Positions 7,668 through 16,803 of a stretch of 31,617 bases of DNA are shown here, one piece after another. Under the pieces are notes generated by a model. The model was given only the letters and a program-made list of their open reading frames with translations. It was not told the DNA's origin and made no database searches. The DNA lies in IMG/VR virus record IMGVR_UViG_3300049916_000204, positions 1-31,617 of that record; one strand, 5' to 3'. The translations under genes were made by a program, and so were the position numbers. The stretch is from a virus. Each line of letters opens with the position of its first letter. The stretch's first letter is position 1.

Positions 7668-8588
7668 TTAAGAATAAAGAACGATATCAGAACCGATTCC
7701 GAACTGTACACCTGCAGTATAGCGCATAACTACACGAACATTTTGTGAACCATCGATATCAGCCATATCAATCAACTTAACTTCGTTTCTGTCATCTAAT
7801 AGACCTGTTCCGAAGAATAAGTTAGATTTCTGAGCTGCAACAGCAGTGTTGTCAGCAAGTCCTTTAGCTACAACTACATTGATACCTTCGAAAGAAAGTT
7901 GACCACCGTTGTACCACTGAGAACCTTTGTTATCTGTACCTGCACCACCGATAGTAGCAACGAATCCACCAAGCGCACGAACGTAAGCTCTTGCGATGTT
8001 AGAAGATACATATAAAGTTAAGTCTTCTTTTCCGTAAACAGCAGTTGGGATAGCATCAACGATAGCACCTAATTGTGCGATTACGTTAGATGAAGTAACA
8101 GTTGCAGCAGTAACGTCTACAACAGTTCCGTCAGCAGCAAGTAGAGTTTCAAAACCATCGAAAGACCCTTCTCCAGCAGAACCACTCCAGATAGAAGTTT
8201 CAGTTGCTTTAGCAACTTCAGCAGCTACTTGTCCGATTACGAAATCAGAGAATAATGGAGGTAGGTTATCAAAAGCAGAATAACCCATCTGAGCAGCTTC
8301 CCAGTCAGAGTGTAATTCTTTTTTACAGATTTGTAGGTTTACTTGCAATTCAGCAGGAGTAAGTACTTTCTCCGTTAGAGTCATTGCAGATGTGCTTGCG
8401 TCAAAATCGCAGTCCGCAGAACGAACTAGATCAGTAAAAGCACCTACTTTCATAGCTGCCTTGTACTTTACGTTAGGCAGAATAGTAATAGTACCTTGGT
8501 CTAAGGTATCAGCAGATAAAAGTGCAGCAGCTAAATACTTGCCAGCAAATTCGCCTGCGTATGAACTAGTAATAGTTGGATTTGGCAT
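7668..8588 (-). CDS. Major capsid protein (HK97-fold family)
   Basis: A 306-aa protein of the size expected for a mature HK97-fold subunit. Recognisable parts are the early LPNVKYKAAMKVGAFTDLVR strand/loop region, LQVNLQICKKELHSDWEAAQ (spine-helix region), AKATETSIWSGSAGEG, the A-domain-like YGKEDLTLYVSSNIARAYVR and the closing VRVVMRYTAGVQFGIGSDIV. It forms the icosahedral shell. No N-terminal delta domain is apparent; the separate acidic gene upstream (8600-9079) probably supplies scaffolding. It starts 11 bp after that gene and ends before a strong terminator. The ATG is preceded by an A-rich leader (AAAATAAAATAAA) without a Shine-Dalgarno site. Confidence 0.88.
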   Translation of the reverse strand: MPNPTITSSYAGEFAGKYLAAALLSADTLDQGTITILPNVKYKAAMKVGAFTDLVRSADCDFDASTSAMTLTEKVLTPAELQVNLQICKKELHSDWEAAQMGYSAFDNLPPLFSDFVIGQVAAEVAKATETSIWSGSAGEGSFDGFETLLAADGTVVDVTAATVTSSNVIAQLGAIVDAIPTAVYGKEDLTLYVSSNIARAYVRALGGFVATIGGAGTDNKGSQWYNGGQLSFEGINVVVAKGLADNTAVAAQKSNLFFGTGLLDDRNEVKLIDMADIDGSQNVRVVMRYTAGVQFGIGSDIVLYS

Positions 8589-8599
8589 TTTATTTTATT

Positions 8600-9079
8600 T
8601 TAGTTGTTTGTTATTTTTGACATTACTCTGTCAAGGGTTGATTTACTTCTATTTTGTGCAAATAGGTGTGTTGGTTTTTTAGACACCTCTGCTTCTGGAC
8701 TGTGAGATAATGGCTCTACAGCAGGCTCTTGATTTGATAGTTCAGTTGGAACTTCCAATTCTTCTTCCTTTTGTGCAGTAAGCTCTTCAATCATACCTTT
8801 TACTTCAGCCATAGCTTTAGCAAGGTCTTCTTTAGTAACGTACATATCCATTTTATCTTCTTCTTCCATCACTTCTTCAGTTTCTTCTAGCTCTTCAGTC
8901 ATTTCAACTTCTTCAGTTTCTTTAACTTCTTCAGCAGCATCAACTTGGATGTCTTTGGCTTCCTCAGACAATTCTACTTGGTCCTCAACTACAGGAGTTT
9001 GCTCTTCAGCAGTCTCTTCTTTAGTTTCAGTACTAAGTAAAACGTTTTTGAAACGCTCTACAATTTCGTTAGCTTTCAT
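8600..9079 (-). CDS. Probable capsid scaffolding protein
   Basis: A 159-aa protein starting MKANEIVERFKNVLLSTE. It is dominated by an acidic, helical region (roughly residues 15-75, rich in EE and TEE repeats), followed by the coiled-coil-like DMYVTKEDLAKAMAEVKGMI and a basic C terminus (KKPTHLFAQNRSKSTLDRVM). An acidic coiled-coil body with a basic tail that contacts the capsid is typical of scaffolds, and it lies immediately upstream of the capsid gene and downstream of the protease. I chose the ATG at 9079; the frame stays open for eight codons upstream, but only with a TTG start. Scaffold identity is inferred from composition and order. Confidence 0.75.
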   Translation of the reverse strand: MKANEIVERFKNVLLSTETKEETAEEQTPVVEDQVELSEEAKDIQVDAAEEVKETEEVEMTEELEETEEVMEEEDKMDMYVTKEDLAKAMAEVKGMIEELTAQKEEELEVPTELSNQEPAVEPLSHSPEAEVSKKPTHLFAQNRSKSTLDRVMSKITNN

Positions 9080-9149
9080 ATACGAATTAATAAGGTTAAA
9101 CAATAATTAACTAACTATTTAACTCAAAGACTATATGTTTGTTGTATTT

Positions 9150-9302
9150 TTAATTGGTTCCGCTAGTAGGACCTATGCCTTGCGCCTGTAGTGATCCGTC
9201 ACAGCATTTTTTACTGTAACGTTTGCCGTCTTTACATAAACATCCTCTGCGTCCGCCCGTTGGGCTACTATTTGATGGGGTAACGAATTTCTTTCTGGTC
9301 AT
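9150..9302 (-). CDS. 50-aa cysteine-rich conserved phage protein
   Basis: A 50-aa ORF starting MTRKKFVTPSNSSPTGGRRG, followed by CLCKDGKRYSKKCCDGSLQA and QGIGPTSGTN. The GRRGCLC-x(n)-KCCDGS-x2-AQGIG pattern matches a short family I recognise from flavobacterial phages, always in the structural region. Four cysteines in CxC and CC pairs could bind zinc or be disulphide-bonded. Its start overlaps the protease stop by four bases (ATGA), strong evidence of a coupled gene. Function unknown. Confidence 0.78.
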   Translation of the reverse strand: MTRKKFVTPSNSSPTGGRRGCLCKDGKRYSKKCCDGSLQAQGIGPTSGTN

Positions 9303-10825
9303 TTTGAAGATTTAGGGTGTTTCTTTGGTAATAAATCGTAATCTGTAGTATATTTTGCATTCTCAGGACGACCATTCTTTACTAAGTACATAAATGCATT
9401 CACTCTTGCGTGCGCCCATTGAGATGCTGACTTAACATTTGGAGAATGGGAAGTATTGAACGCCCCTAAACCTCTCTGAAATACAGAAGATAATACTCCT
9501 ACAGTCACTCCGTAGCCTAGTTTCTCTTTGTACTTCTCGTTAAACTCGTCTGCTTTCTTTTGTAGGGATGCACGGTCTTTTTGGGAGACCTTAGCACCCG
9601 TCTTTCCAGATGCATCACCTTTTGCGGACCCCTCACCCTTTGGTCTAGGGTTCGGAGTGTCCGATTTGGGAGCTTTAGGAGATCTTTTTATGCTACCTTT
9701 TGGTCCCACTTCTGCTAGATTGTGCTTTTCACAGGGCATATACCAGGTTTTGCCCTCAAATTCGTGTTCGTGATATCCCTCACATCCGATATCCTCAGCA
9801 GCTTTCTCTGCAAGTTCTTTCGTTGCGTATGCAAGCCTGTCATCTATTACAGCGGTGTTCTCATCAATAACCATAGATGCAAACTCACCTCTTCTGAACT
9901 GTCTCATCTTACGTATAGCCCAATTAACGCCTTCAGTACCTCCCCAGCCTAGCCAAGCAACATATCCCTTATCTTTCCAAGGCGTTCCTCTTAAGTCTGG
10001 GTCTATAGTAGCATTTCTACGGTGTCTGTTGAATGAAGCCATCCTAGCAATTGTTGAACGGCTGATTTTTTGGCCCTTAGCGAGCTGATTGGCTCTTCGC
10101 CAGCCCACCCTAGTCATTCCCTTAACCTCATCACGACCATAACGTAAACGCCAATTAAGTACTTTCTGTGCATTTTCTCTTGCTGCCTTAGGATAATCAT
10201 CATAAGTACGTAATTCAACGTCTAAAGCCTCTGTAAGCTCTTCTATGAGTGATAATGCCTCTAGTTCTTCATCTCCATACTCAGGAAGTTGCTCTTGCGG
10301 ACGCTCCATAGCGTCAGCAAAGTGTCCTTCTATGCTGAAGCCTTTTACTTTGCCTGTTTTAACGTAATCTGACCATACTGAGTCGTCATATACCTTCATA
10401 GAGACCATCCAAGTGCCATTAGGCAGGTCAAAGCCGTATTTTCTTGACTTATCTTGATTTGTGTCGTCTATAATCCAAGATTCTACTACAGATAAGCCAT
10501 CTAAGTCTCCATCGTGTTCTAAGGTAGCGTTATTCTGATATCCTTTAGTCAGGAAAAGCTCTGAGGCTTTTCTGACGGTATCTTCAGAGAAATAAATATA
10601 GTATTCATCATCTCCGCTTCTTCGATATATCTTTTTGTTGGGAATTAGAGCAGGACCCATAAGAATCTTCTTCTCTTGATCTACTTCTGCTAGTTTCACC
10701 TCTTGTGAGCTAAGCATAATGAAGTCTTCTTGTATTGCAGGGTCGTCTACGATTGAAATGGCGTCTATTCCACTGATTTCGTTTTCCTCGTCAATGATAA
10801 GCTCGATTACTTTTATTTCTTCCAT
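9299..10825 (-). CDS. XkdF-like prohead protease with extra C-terminal domains
   Basis: A 508-aa multidomain protein. Residues about 55-170 match the XkdF-like prohead serine protease group: GPALIPNKKIYR, YYIYFSEDTVRKASELFL, NNATLEHD (likely catalytic His104), TWMVSMKVYDDSVW and VKGFSIEGHF (likely Ser164). Proteases of this type cleave scaffold and capsid during maturation. Residues about 208-310 form a second module (YPKAARENAQKVLNWR, then TRVGWRRANQLAKGQKIS, RMASFNRHRR, WLGWGGTEGVNWA) that I know as a recurrent insertion in phage virion proteins. From about 405, QKDRASLQKKADEF through VFQRGLGAFNTSHSP and SQWAHARVNAFMYLVKNGRP resembles DUF5824. A basic, proline-rich linker at about 360-405 joins the last two. 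The roles of the added domains are unknown. Confidence 0.82.
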   Translation of the reverse strand: MEEIKVIELIIDEENEISGIDAISIVDDPAIQEDFIMLSSQEVKLAEVDQEKKILMGPALIPNKKIYRRSGDDEYYIYFSEDTVRKASELFLTKGYQNNATLEHDGDLDGLSVVESWIIDDTNQDKSRKYGFDLPNGTWMVSMKVYDDSVWSDYVKTGKVKGFSIEGHFADAMERPQEQLPEYGDEELEALSLIEELTEALDVELRTYDDYPKAARENAQKVLNWRLRYGRDEVKGMTRVGWRRANQLAKGQKISRSTIARMASFNRHRRNATIDPDLRGTPWKDKGYVAWLGWGGTEGVNWAIRKMRQFRRGEFASMVIDENTAVIDDRLAYATKELAEKAAEDIGCEGYHEHEFEGKTWYMPCEKHNLAEVGPKGSIKRSPKAPKSDTPNPRPKGEGSAKGDASGKTGAKVSQKDRASLQKKADEFNEKYKEKLGYGVTVGVLSSVFQRGLGAFNTSHSPNVKSASQWAHARVNAFMYLVKNGRPENAKYTTDYDLLPKKHPKSSK

Positions 10826-10857
10826 ATATAAATAACTTATTAAGTTGCTTTTTGTTC

Positions 10858-12594
10858 TTATCCTATTGATGCGGTAGTTGTTATATTTCTATCAAGTTCT
10901 TGTTGCGTTGATATATCTTTACCAACTACAAATGCTTTTACTGGTTTTGCTTGTTGACCAGCAACAGTTTGTGCTAACTGAGATGTTTCAGATGCACCTA
11001 CCACATTGAAGTCTGGAGCTTCAATTGTTCTACCAGAACCTGCACCGCCACTTCCTGCTGCACCGCCACCTGCGTTTAAGGATGATGGTACGAATTTTTG
11101 TCTAGCTATCATAGCTACGTTGGCTAATCCAGCAGCAAGAGCTATAGCTTGAGATATTTGCGCTCTCACTGGAGAAGTAGGATCGCCAATTATAAGTTGA
11201 GAACCATAAGCTAAAACACCAGTTCTATATGTTTCTGATAAGGCACTAGCTATGTTTAAAGCTTTTTGTACTTTAAAAGCTCTTTCCGCAATTTTATCTC
11301 TTTTTTTCTGTAGATTAAATTCGTTTCGTTCTATCTGATTGTTTATACTTTCTTTTTCTGAAGCAGATAGATTTTCGTTTCTAAGCCTTTCGTTTAACTG
11401 ATTATTTATCAATGCCGTCTTTCTTTCTTCTCTACTTATATCTGCCTCAAATGCAGCATCTGCTGCTGTTTGAATACCTTGAGTTAATTCATCAAATAAA
11501 TTAATGATATCCTCACCAGACAACTTTCTCAATTCAGCTCTTTTACGAGCTTCATCATCAATAAAACCAGTTAGTCTAACCTCAGCTTTTAGTTCTGCAT
11601 CACCAATAGGCGCAAGACCCTCTGGTGTTAGATTACTTTCAAAAGCCTCTATCTGCGCCCTTTGTCTTAAAAAATCTCTTTTAGCTACTAAGGTTCTATA
11701 TTCTTCTGATTCTAGATATGCTTCTTCTAAGACAGCACTTTCCTTTTGTGTATCTATAAATAAATCAAGTTGTGCTTGAGCTAGTTCTAAAGGAGTCATA
11801 GTACCGAGTATTCCAGCTACTATTATATCAATTCTTCTTTTTTCTAGAGCTTTTGCTACGTCTCCAGCAGTTTCATTTTGCTGTAATAATGTCTCAAGGT
11901 ATCCTTCTTCACTTAGTTTAGTCTCATCTATTTGTTTACCCAATTCTTTAAGAGTTTGTACCCTTGCTTTAACTTCTGCTCTACCCCTAATTTGTGTTCT
12001 TACATTATCAGAACTTAATTTAGCTAGAGCAGTTTGTAATCCTATTATATTTTCTTCAACTTCACCTGTTTCTTTAAACGCCTTGTTGTTTTCTTCTAGT
12101 GATTCTGTTAAATCATCTACTGATTTCGTTAACTTTTTGGTAGCTTCATTTGCTTGGTCAGTTCCCTTTATAAACCCTATTATTTCCTTTTGGTAGGCTT
12201 GTAATAGAGCAATTACAACTTGAAAAGCTAAAATAAATCCTAGAGGACCAGTAAGTTGTTTTCCAAGAAGTTTAAATGCATTACCAGCACCTTCTGTTTT
12301 AGATATGAGTGTAACAAATAAAGTAGACAACTGAGACAAGTTGTTCGTTACCGCAGTAATACCAAACGGTAAATCCGATATAAATCTACCAGTCTCAACA
12401 AGAGTTGCTCCAGCAAGACCAGAAGACGATATTAAGTCTTGATTTGCTTTTACATTTTTCTTTGTAGCTGATGTTGTTTTGTTAAGACCCTTATCCAGTT
12501 GACTTAAAGCAACTTTCATCCCATTAACTTCCGCTACTGCCTGCCCCTTGTCTAGGGTTATTTTTATTATATATTCTCCTTGTCCTTGCGCCAT
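10858..12594 (-). CDS. Tail tape measure protein
   Basis: A 578-aa protein: an N-terminal soluble part, hydrophobic segments near residues 110-145 (GPLGFILAFQVVIALLQAYQ), a long charged coiled-coil region (about 150-430) rich in repeated K/E/L patterns such as NNQLNERLRNENLSASEKES, and a glycine-rich C-terminal linker (AGGGAAGSGGAGSGR). These are the usual parts of a tape measure, which sets tail length and is ejected into the host with the DNA. At about 1.5 angstrom per helical residue it would specify a tail of roughly 85 nm. The last coding exact copy of the dispersed 9-mer TTAAACGCA in the virion half falls inside it (11071-11079, read S-L-N-A). Its start overlaps the 51-aa gene upstream by 28 bases. 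Confidence 0.83.
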   Translation of the reverse strand: MAQGQGEYIIKITLDKGQAVAEVNGMKVALSQLDKGLNKTTSATKKNVKANQDLISSSGLAGATLVETGRFISDLPFGITAVTNNLSQLSTLFVTLISKTEGAGNAFKLLGKQLTGPLGFILAFQVVIALLQAYQKEIIGFIKGTDQANEATKKLTKSVDDLTESLEENNKAFKETGEVEENIIGLQTALAKLSSDNVRTQIRGRAEVKARVQTLKELGKQIDETKLSEEGYLETLLQQNETAGDVAKALEKRRIDIIVAGILGTMTPLELAQAQLDLFIDTQKESAVLEEAYLESEEYRTLVAKRDFLRQRAQIEAFESNLTPEGLAPIGDAELKAEVRLTGFIDDEARKRAELRKLSGEDIINLFDELTQGIQTAADAAFEADISREERKTALINNQLNERLRNENLSASEKESINNQIERNEFNLQKKRDKIAERAFKVQKALNIASALSETYRTGVLAYGSQLIIGDPTSPVRAQISQAIALAAGLANVAMIARQKFVPSSLNAGGGAAGSGGAGSGRTIEAPDFNVVGASETSQLAQTVAGQQAKPVKAFVVGKDISTQQELDRNITTTASIG

Positions 12595-12722
12595 CTTTTT
12601 CTTTTATTAATTGATTCTTTTAATGTTCTTGGTGCTTGATACTTTCCTTTGGCGATGTCGATGTAAGGAGACACGCCATAGTAATCATTTAACTTCAATA
12701 AGTCTAAAATGTCTTTTATCAT
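12567..12722 (-). CDS. 51-aa basic protein between tail genes
   Basis: A 51-aa ORF starting MIKDILDLLKLNDYYGVSPY, then IDIAKGKYQAPRTLKESINK and a basic end (RKRWRKDKENI). It starts in an ATGA overlap with the 802-aa tail gene, which supports it being translated, and its 3' end runs 28 bases into the tape measure gene in another frame. A short amphipathic N-terminal helix and a strongly basic C terminus are visible. I do not recognise the function; position suggests a tail component or assembly factor. Confidence 0.68.
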   Translation of the reverse strand: MIKDILDLLKLNDYYGVSPYIDIAKGKYQAPRTLKESINKRKRWRKDKENI

Positions 12723-15127
12723 AATACGTTTAATAATTCTAGTTTAGATTCGCCTGTTTTTAGGTTAGTATCTATTGAGTTTATAGTAAATACTTTATCT
12801 CCAATCTGAAACCTATCATTTAGATTATAGGTAAGTAATATGCTATTAGGTAAATTTGCTGTTAGCTTAAATATCCTTTTCTTTGCATTAAAAGCATCTT
12901 CTATGTATGTTTTATAAAAGTTCTTGAATAAGGAATTAGATTGACCACCATAATCGGTAAAGCTCCATTCATCAACTTCATTATCAAAGTTCAATGTATA
13001 TTCTGGGGCTTTATATATAATGTAATCTTCTCCGCTAACAAATATATCGTCAGCTAAAGAAAGTGTGGTGTCGCTATCAACAGCAGTTATTTTAGTTAAT
13101 GTAGTATCATCAGTATTCTTTACAAAATAGTTATCGTAATTACCATCGCTATTTTGGGTAATGCTTGTAGTAAATGTCTTACCACTATCTACAAGTTTAC
13201 CACTTGATGTTGACGTTGTAGTTCCGTTCTCGGTATATTCATCTATATCGTTAGTCCCAGTTTCGTTTGTATTAGAAGGTTTCCAGTAGTTTAGTAATTC
13301 ATCGTGAGTAGTGCCATTAAAGTTTATACCCTCATCTTCCGTAATGTTTGTTATTCTAATACCATAAAAAAGCATTGGTGCTGTAAGAACAGGTTCGTAA
13401 TTAGCGGATGGTTGACCTGTCTTTGGGTTTTCTATTGGCTTAAAGTTTTCTCCTGCTGAATACCCCCATTGTATTTGAGTTTTACCTATACCAGATGAGT
13501 TCTCATCAATCAATCGCTCAAACTTAAAATGCTCAAACGGAACGCTAACTTTGTATGGCTTACCTCTATCTACTCCTGATGGCATAAACTCTTCGTTTCC
13601 GAACTCATCATTAAATGTTTCCTTATGTTGCTTCATTAGAAGCGTCTTACCTTCCTTGTATTCAAAGTCTATTTCGCTAAATGGTATGGTGGATTCAATA
13701 TCCGTTTCAGATGAATGAATATATTTGGTTATGTCGAATATCGTGAGTGAATCATAAAAGTCATCAAGAGTTAACACTTTAATCTTACCATAATTAGTAT
13801 CATTTCTATCTTGCTCTATAAATGCTGTAAGGTTGAATAGACTAAATAGTCCAGTCAAAAAATCTATTATTTTCATCTTTGGCATTTGGTCAGACACGAT
13901 TATAGATGAAACTATGCTTTGCTGAGGACAAGTATAATCTCCTCTATCATTTAAACCAGAACCAGTAACTTCTGTTTTTAAGAATGGTTCAAAGACAAGC
14001 ACCTGTTTTGATTTGACTCTAAAAGTTACTACTGGTGTAATAATATCTAATAAATCTGCTACGGTCTCTGTGTGTATAAGTGCGTTTATTCCTTTTACTC
14101 CTGATACAGTAGATACAACCGTTCCATCTATAAGCATCTCTATATCATATTCAATATCAAGATTAGAAGCAGGACTGCTATCGGGAGTGATTGTTAACGT
14201 TGATTTAACACTTGCTTGTGGATAAGGAAAATATTGCTGAAAGTTTAGTGATAGGTTTTGTTCGTTAGATGGATCTATATCCCAAACATCGTCTGTGGTT
14301 GCATCGTGTTGCCAATCTCCAAGAACCCTAGTAGATTCTCCGCTATCACCACCCAAAATACCTTTTGTTTTGCTTAACCAAAGATATAAGTTGCTTACGG
14401 CAGTACTCTCAAAGAAGTTATTAGCAGAACCAGACGCAAATGTTAATCCGTAAGAAGATTTTGCCTCAATAGCGTCAATTATATCAGTTACCTTTATAGC
14501 TGGTTTTAAGTCATCAAATGTTAGTGCAACAGCTTCGCTTACAGTCCCGTTATTGTAAGATAAATCCCCTATAATAGTATCGGAACTATGACTATGGTCG
14601 GAGTTAAAGTATAGTCTTTTAGTGTGCGTTATAAGAGGATATATTATTGAATCGGAGAAATAGCCAGTAGTGAGACCAGTCTCTACTGCATCTGAATCAT
14701 AATCGTGGTCAAATGCCGATAAGTCAAGAACACTCAGCTCATCATCTCCTAATGCATCCTTTAAATTTACGGTGTCTCCAAAGAATGTTACGTTATAGGC
14801 TAAGGGAGAATTATCCTTCATTTTAACACCATTAAGTAACACTTTCCCTTGCCTAAAAGGCATATAGTTAATTTCCAATACAGCATCAACTTTTTTCCTT
14901 GCATCAAACGCACCTTCTGATATGTGATAGTTATAGAAGTGTCTGAATATCTTATTATTCTTCTTCGATGCTGGAAGTGTAAATGACTGAGAGAAGTCAG
15001 TAAATACCTTAGATATATCTCGTATGTCCTGTATTTTTGATGTTACTGATATTGTTTCATCTTCAAACAGGTCAACCGATTGAAAATTACCATCAGTATC
15101 TTTTATATATAATAATACTCTATTCAT
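12719..15127 (-). CDS. Large distal tail structural protein with inserted module
   Basis: An 802-aa protein, the largest here. The N-terminal part (residues about 1-120: IQDIRDISKVFTDFSQSFTL, PASKKNNKIFRHFYNY, RQGKVLLNGVKM) is a conserved feature of a tail-tip or baseplate-like protein family in Bacteroidota siphophages. A middle region (MPKMKIIDFLTGLFSLFNLT) is followed by beta-rich domains. Residues about 630-708 (SGKLVDSGKTF, TKITAVDSDTTLSL, DIFVSGEDYII) look like an inserted beta module found in many unrelated phage proteins, after which the ancestral sequence resumes at YTLNFDNEVDEW. It sits in an unbroken tail operon, coupled by a one-base overlap to the gene upstream and ATGA downstream. 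A hub or tip role is inferred from size and order. Confidence 0.75.
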   Translation of the reverse strand: MNRVLLYIKDTDGNFQSVDLFEDETISVTSKIQDIRDISKVFTDFSQSFTLPASKKNNKIFRHFYNYHISEGAFDARKKVDAVLEINYMPFRQGKVLLNGVKMKDNSPLAYNVTFFGDTVNLKDALGDDELSVLDLSAFDHDYDSDAVETGLTTGYFSDSIIYPLITHTKRLYFNSDHSHSSDTIIGDLSYNNGTVSEAVALTFDDLKPAIKVTDIIDAIEAKSSYGLTFASGSANNFFESTAVSNLYLWLSKTKGILGGDSGESTRVLGDWQHDATTDDVWDIDPSNEQNLSLNFQQYFPYPQASVKSTLTITPDSSPASNLDIEYDIEMLIDGTVVSTVSGVKGINALIHTETVADLLDIITPVVTFRVKSKQVLVFEPFLKTEVTGSGLNDRGDYTCPQQSIVSSIIVSDQMPKMKIIDFLTGLFSLFNLTAFIEQDRNDTNYGKIKVLTLDDFYDSLTIFDITKYIHSSETDIESTIPFSEIDFEYKEGKTLLMKQHKETFNDEFGNEEFMPSGVDRGKPYKVSVPFEHFKFERLIDENSSGIGKTQIQWGYSAGENFKPIENPKTGQPSANYEPVLTAPMLFYGIRITNITEDEGINFNGTTHDELLNYWKPSNTNETGTNDIDEYTENGTTTSTSSGKLVDSGKTFTTSITQNSDGNYDNYFVKNTDDTTLTKITAVDSDTTLSLADDIFVSGEDYIIYKAPEYTLNFDNEVDEWSFTDYGGQSNSLFKNFYKTYIEDAFNAKKRIFKLTANLPNSILLTYNLNDRFQIGDKVFTINSIDTNLKTGESKLELLNVL

Positions 15128-16803
15128 TATCTGATATTATTTATCTTATCAAACGCCATATCAAATCCTATCGTGTATTGGATTAATCTATCATTAACAC
15201 TTGTCTTGTAAGTTATAGATTTAGTTGAAGGAACAATTGGTAATACAAGTTGTTCGTTATCTATAATTCGAGTCATCCAAGTTTTTTCAGAAATCATCAA
15301 CTGTTCTATAACCTCATTATAATCCTCATTCAAGTAATCTGTATTTAAAACTATCTTGTCATTTGCGTTTGTGTGGAATAACTGATTTTGGTGTTGACTA
15401 GTATTGTAAGATAATGTGTCTTGATTAAATACGGAGCGTTTGAAACTTTCTGATTTAACATTAGTAGACTCAATAGACTTAAGAGTGAAGAATATATCTT
15501 GCAACGCACCAAACTTATTTACAAATGTTACTTTTATTGGCTCATATTTTGAACATTCAAGTGTCTTAATCTTGATTACCTCCGTACTTGTATCTGAGCT
15601 TACGTAAAGCTCATCTACAATACCTATATCAACACTACTTAAAAAGTCATCTAAACATCTGCTAATCTCTAAAGTACCACCGTCAGCTAATACCCTTTGC
15701 TCGTATGTATCTACATTATCGCTTCCAGATACAGATATATAATCTATTTGAAATTTATTGTTTGCTATATCATTAATATCATCAGATGGAGATATTGTTT
15801 CAGACCTTTTTGTTACCCCCTGATATCTATAAGCAACACTTGTTGTGTTTCTTGTATATATAGGCACTCTAACATTGTAGTCATCTAATCTAAATATAGT
15901 TTTGTTGGATTGCAACAAAGTTTCTTTTCTTTTGTGTTTAGCTGTTGTTTCTTCAAGTCTTGGAAAACAAACCTTAATAGCATTTCCTGTTGCTGAAGTA
16001 AGAATACCGTCTGAATCTGCTAAATATATATAAACATTTTTTGGGTCTGCTGGGGGTCCAATTACATCTAAATCTACTTCACATTTATAGAAAGACCCAT
16101 AACGAGATATTCTCGCATCTAAAACACCACCTTCTCGGGCATTATATATTGTTCCTATCGTTCCATTATTAATATTAAAAAAAACATAATTATTATCACT
16201 CGCATAGTTTTGTCGAAGCACAATGAAGTCAGAGTTTGTTTGCGTATCAGCATAAACACTAAAAGTTAATTTACCTGTCTTTGTGAAGCTATCAGAAATA
16301 AAAGAATCTCCTGTTGATGTTGCTTCAAGGAATGAAGCGTCATCGAAAATATCAAACAAGCCTGGGTCTACATTTTCTTCTACAAGCATACCTACCTTAA
16401 ACCAAGAATTTAAACGACTTATGTTGTCAAGTAAATTGCTCTGTACGTTTGCTCCTTGTTCAAAATATGTATAACCATCTACACCAAGCAATAAGTCTTG
16501 GTCAGAATATAAAAGAGAATTAGATTGGTCTTTTAATTCTATTTCGTAGTTTACCCAAATAGCTTGGTCAATATAATTACCGTTAAATTCTATATCCAAG
16601 TAATCTCTTACAAGTTCTGATATTTCAAATACCACATAGTCCTTTCCTGACAATGTAGATTTAGAAATCGTATATTTAAGATCTGATGATGTTTTGTCTT
16701 TGAAATCACCCTCTATAATATATAGTTTCAATACAGCAGTTGATAAATCAGTATCTTCTGCTTTTATATAAAACGGACTTCTTGTGTTTATTATTTTTGC
16801 CAT
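15127..16803 (-). CDS. Distal tail protein carrying an internal lectin-like module
   Basis: A 558-aa protein. Residues 1-120 (INTRSPFYIKAEDTDLSTAV, ISELVRDYLDIEFNGNYIDQ, GVDGYTYFEQGAN) and 297-558 (LLQSNKTIFRLDDYNVRVPI, TYEQRVLADGGTLEISRCLD, EKTWMTRIIDNEQLVLPIVP) match a tail family that in relatives, as I remember them, is continuous across this joint. Between them residues about 150-285 resemble the jelly-roll module of the fibre proteins: SFTKTGKLTFSVYADT, VFFNINNGTIGTI, YGSFYKCEVDL, NVYIYLADSDGILTSATGN. The interpretation is a carbohydrate-binding-like domain inserted into a tail protein. TAATG overlaps join it to both neighbours. The exact tail location is unknown. Confidence 0.75.
   Translation of the reverse strand: MAKIINTRSPFYIKAEDTDLSTAVLKLYIIEGDFKDKTSSDLKYTISKSTLSGKDYVVFEISELVRDYLDIEFNGNYIDQAIWVNYEIELKDQSNSLLYSDQDLLLGVDGYTYFEQGANVQSNLLDNISRLNSWFKVGMLVEENVDPGLFDIFDDASFLEATSTGDSFISDSFTKTGKLTFSVYADTQTNSDFIVLRQNYASDNNYVFFNINNGTIGTIYNAREGGVLDARISRYGSFYKCEVDLDVIGPPADPKNVYIYLADSDGILTSATGNAIKVCFPRLEETTAKHKRKETLLQSNKTIFRLDDYNVRVPIYTRNTTSVAYRYQGVTKRSETISPSDDINDIANNKFQIDYISVSGSDNVDTYEQRVLADGGTLEISRCLDDFLSSVDIGIVDELYVSSDTSTEVIKIKTLECSKYEPIKVTFVNKFGALQDIFFTLKSIESTNVKSESFKRSVFNQDTLSYNTSQHQNQLFHTNANDKIVLNTDYLNEDYNEVIEQLMISEKTWMTRIIDNEQLVLPIVPSTKSITYKTSVNDRLIQYTIGFDMAFDKINNIR

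Noticed and set aside
8600-9103. Longer scaffold protein starting at 9103
   Set aside because: The extension needs a TTG start; an ATG at 9079 with an AT-rich leader is available.
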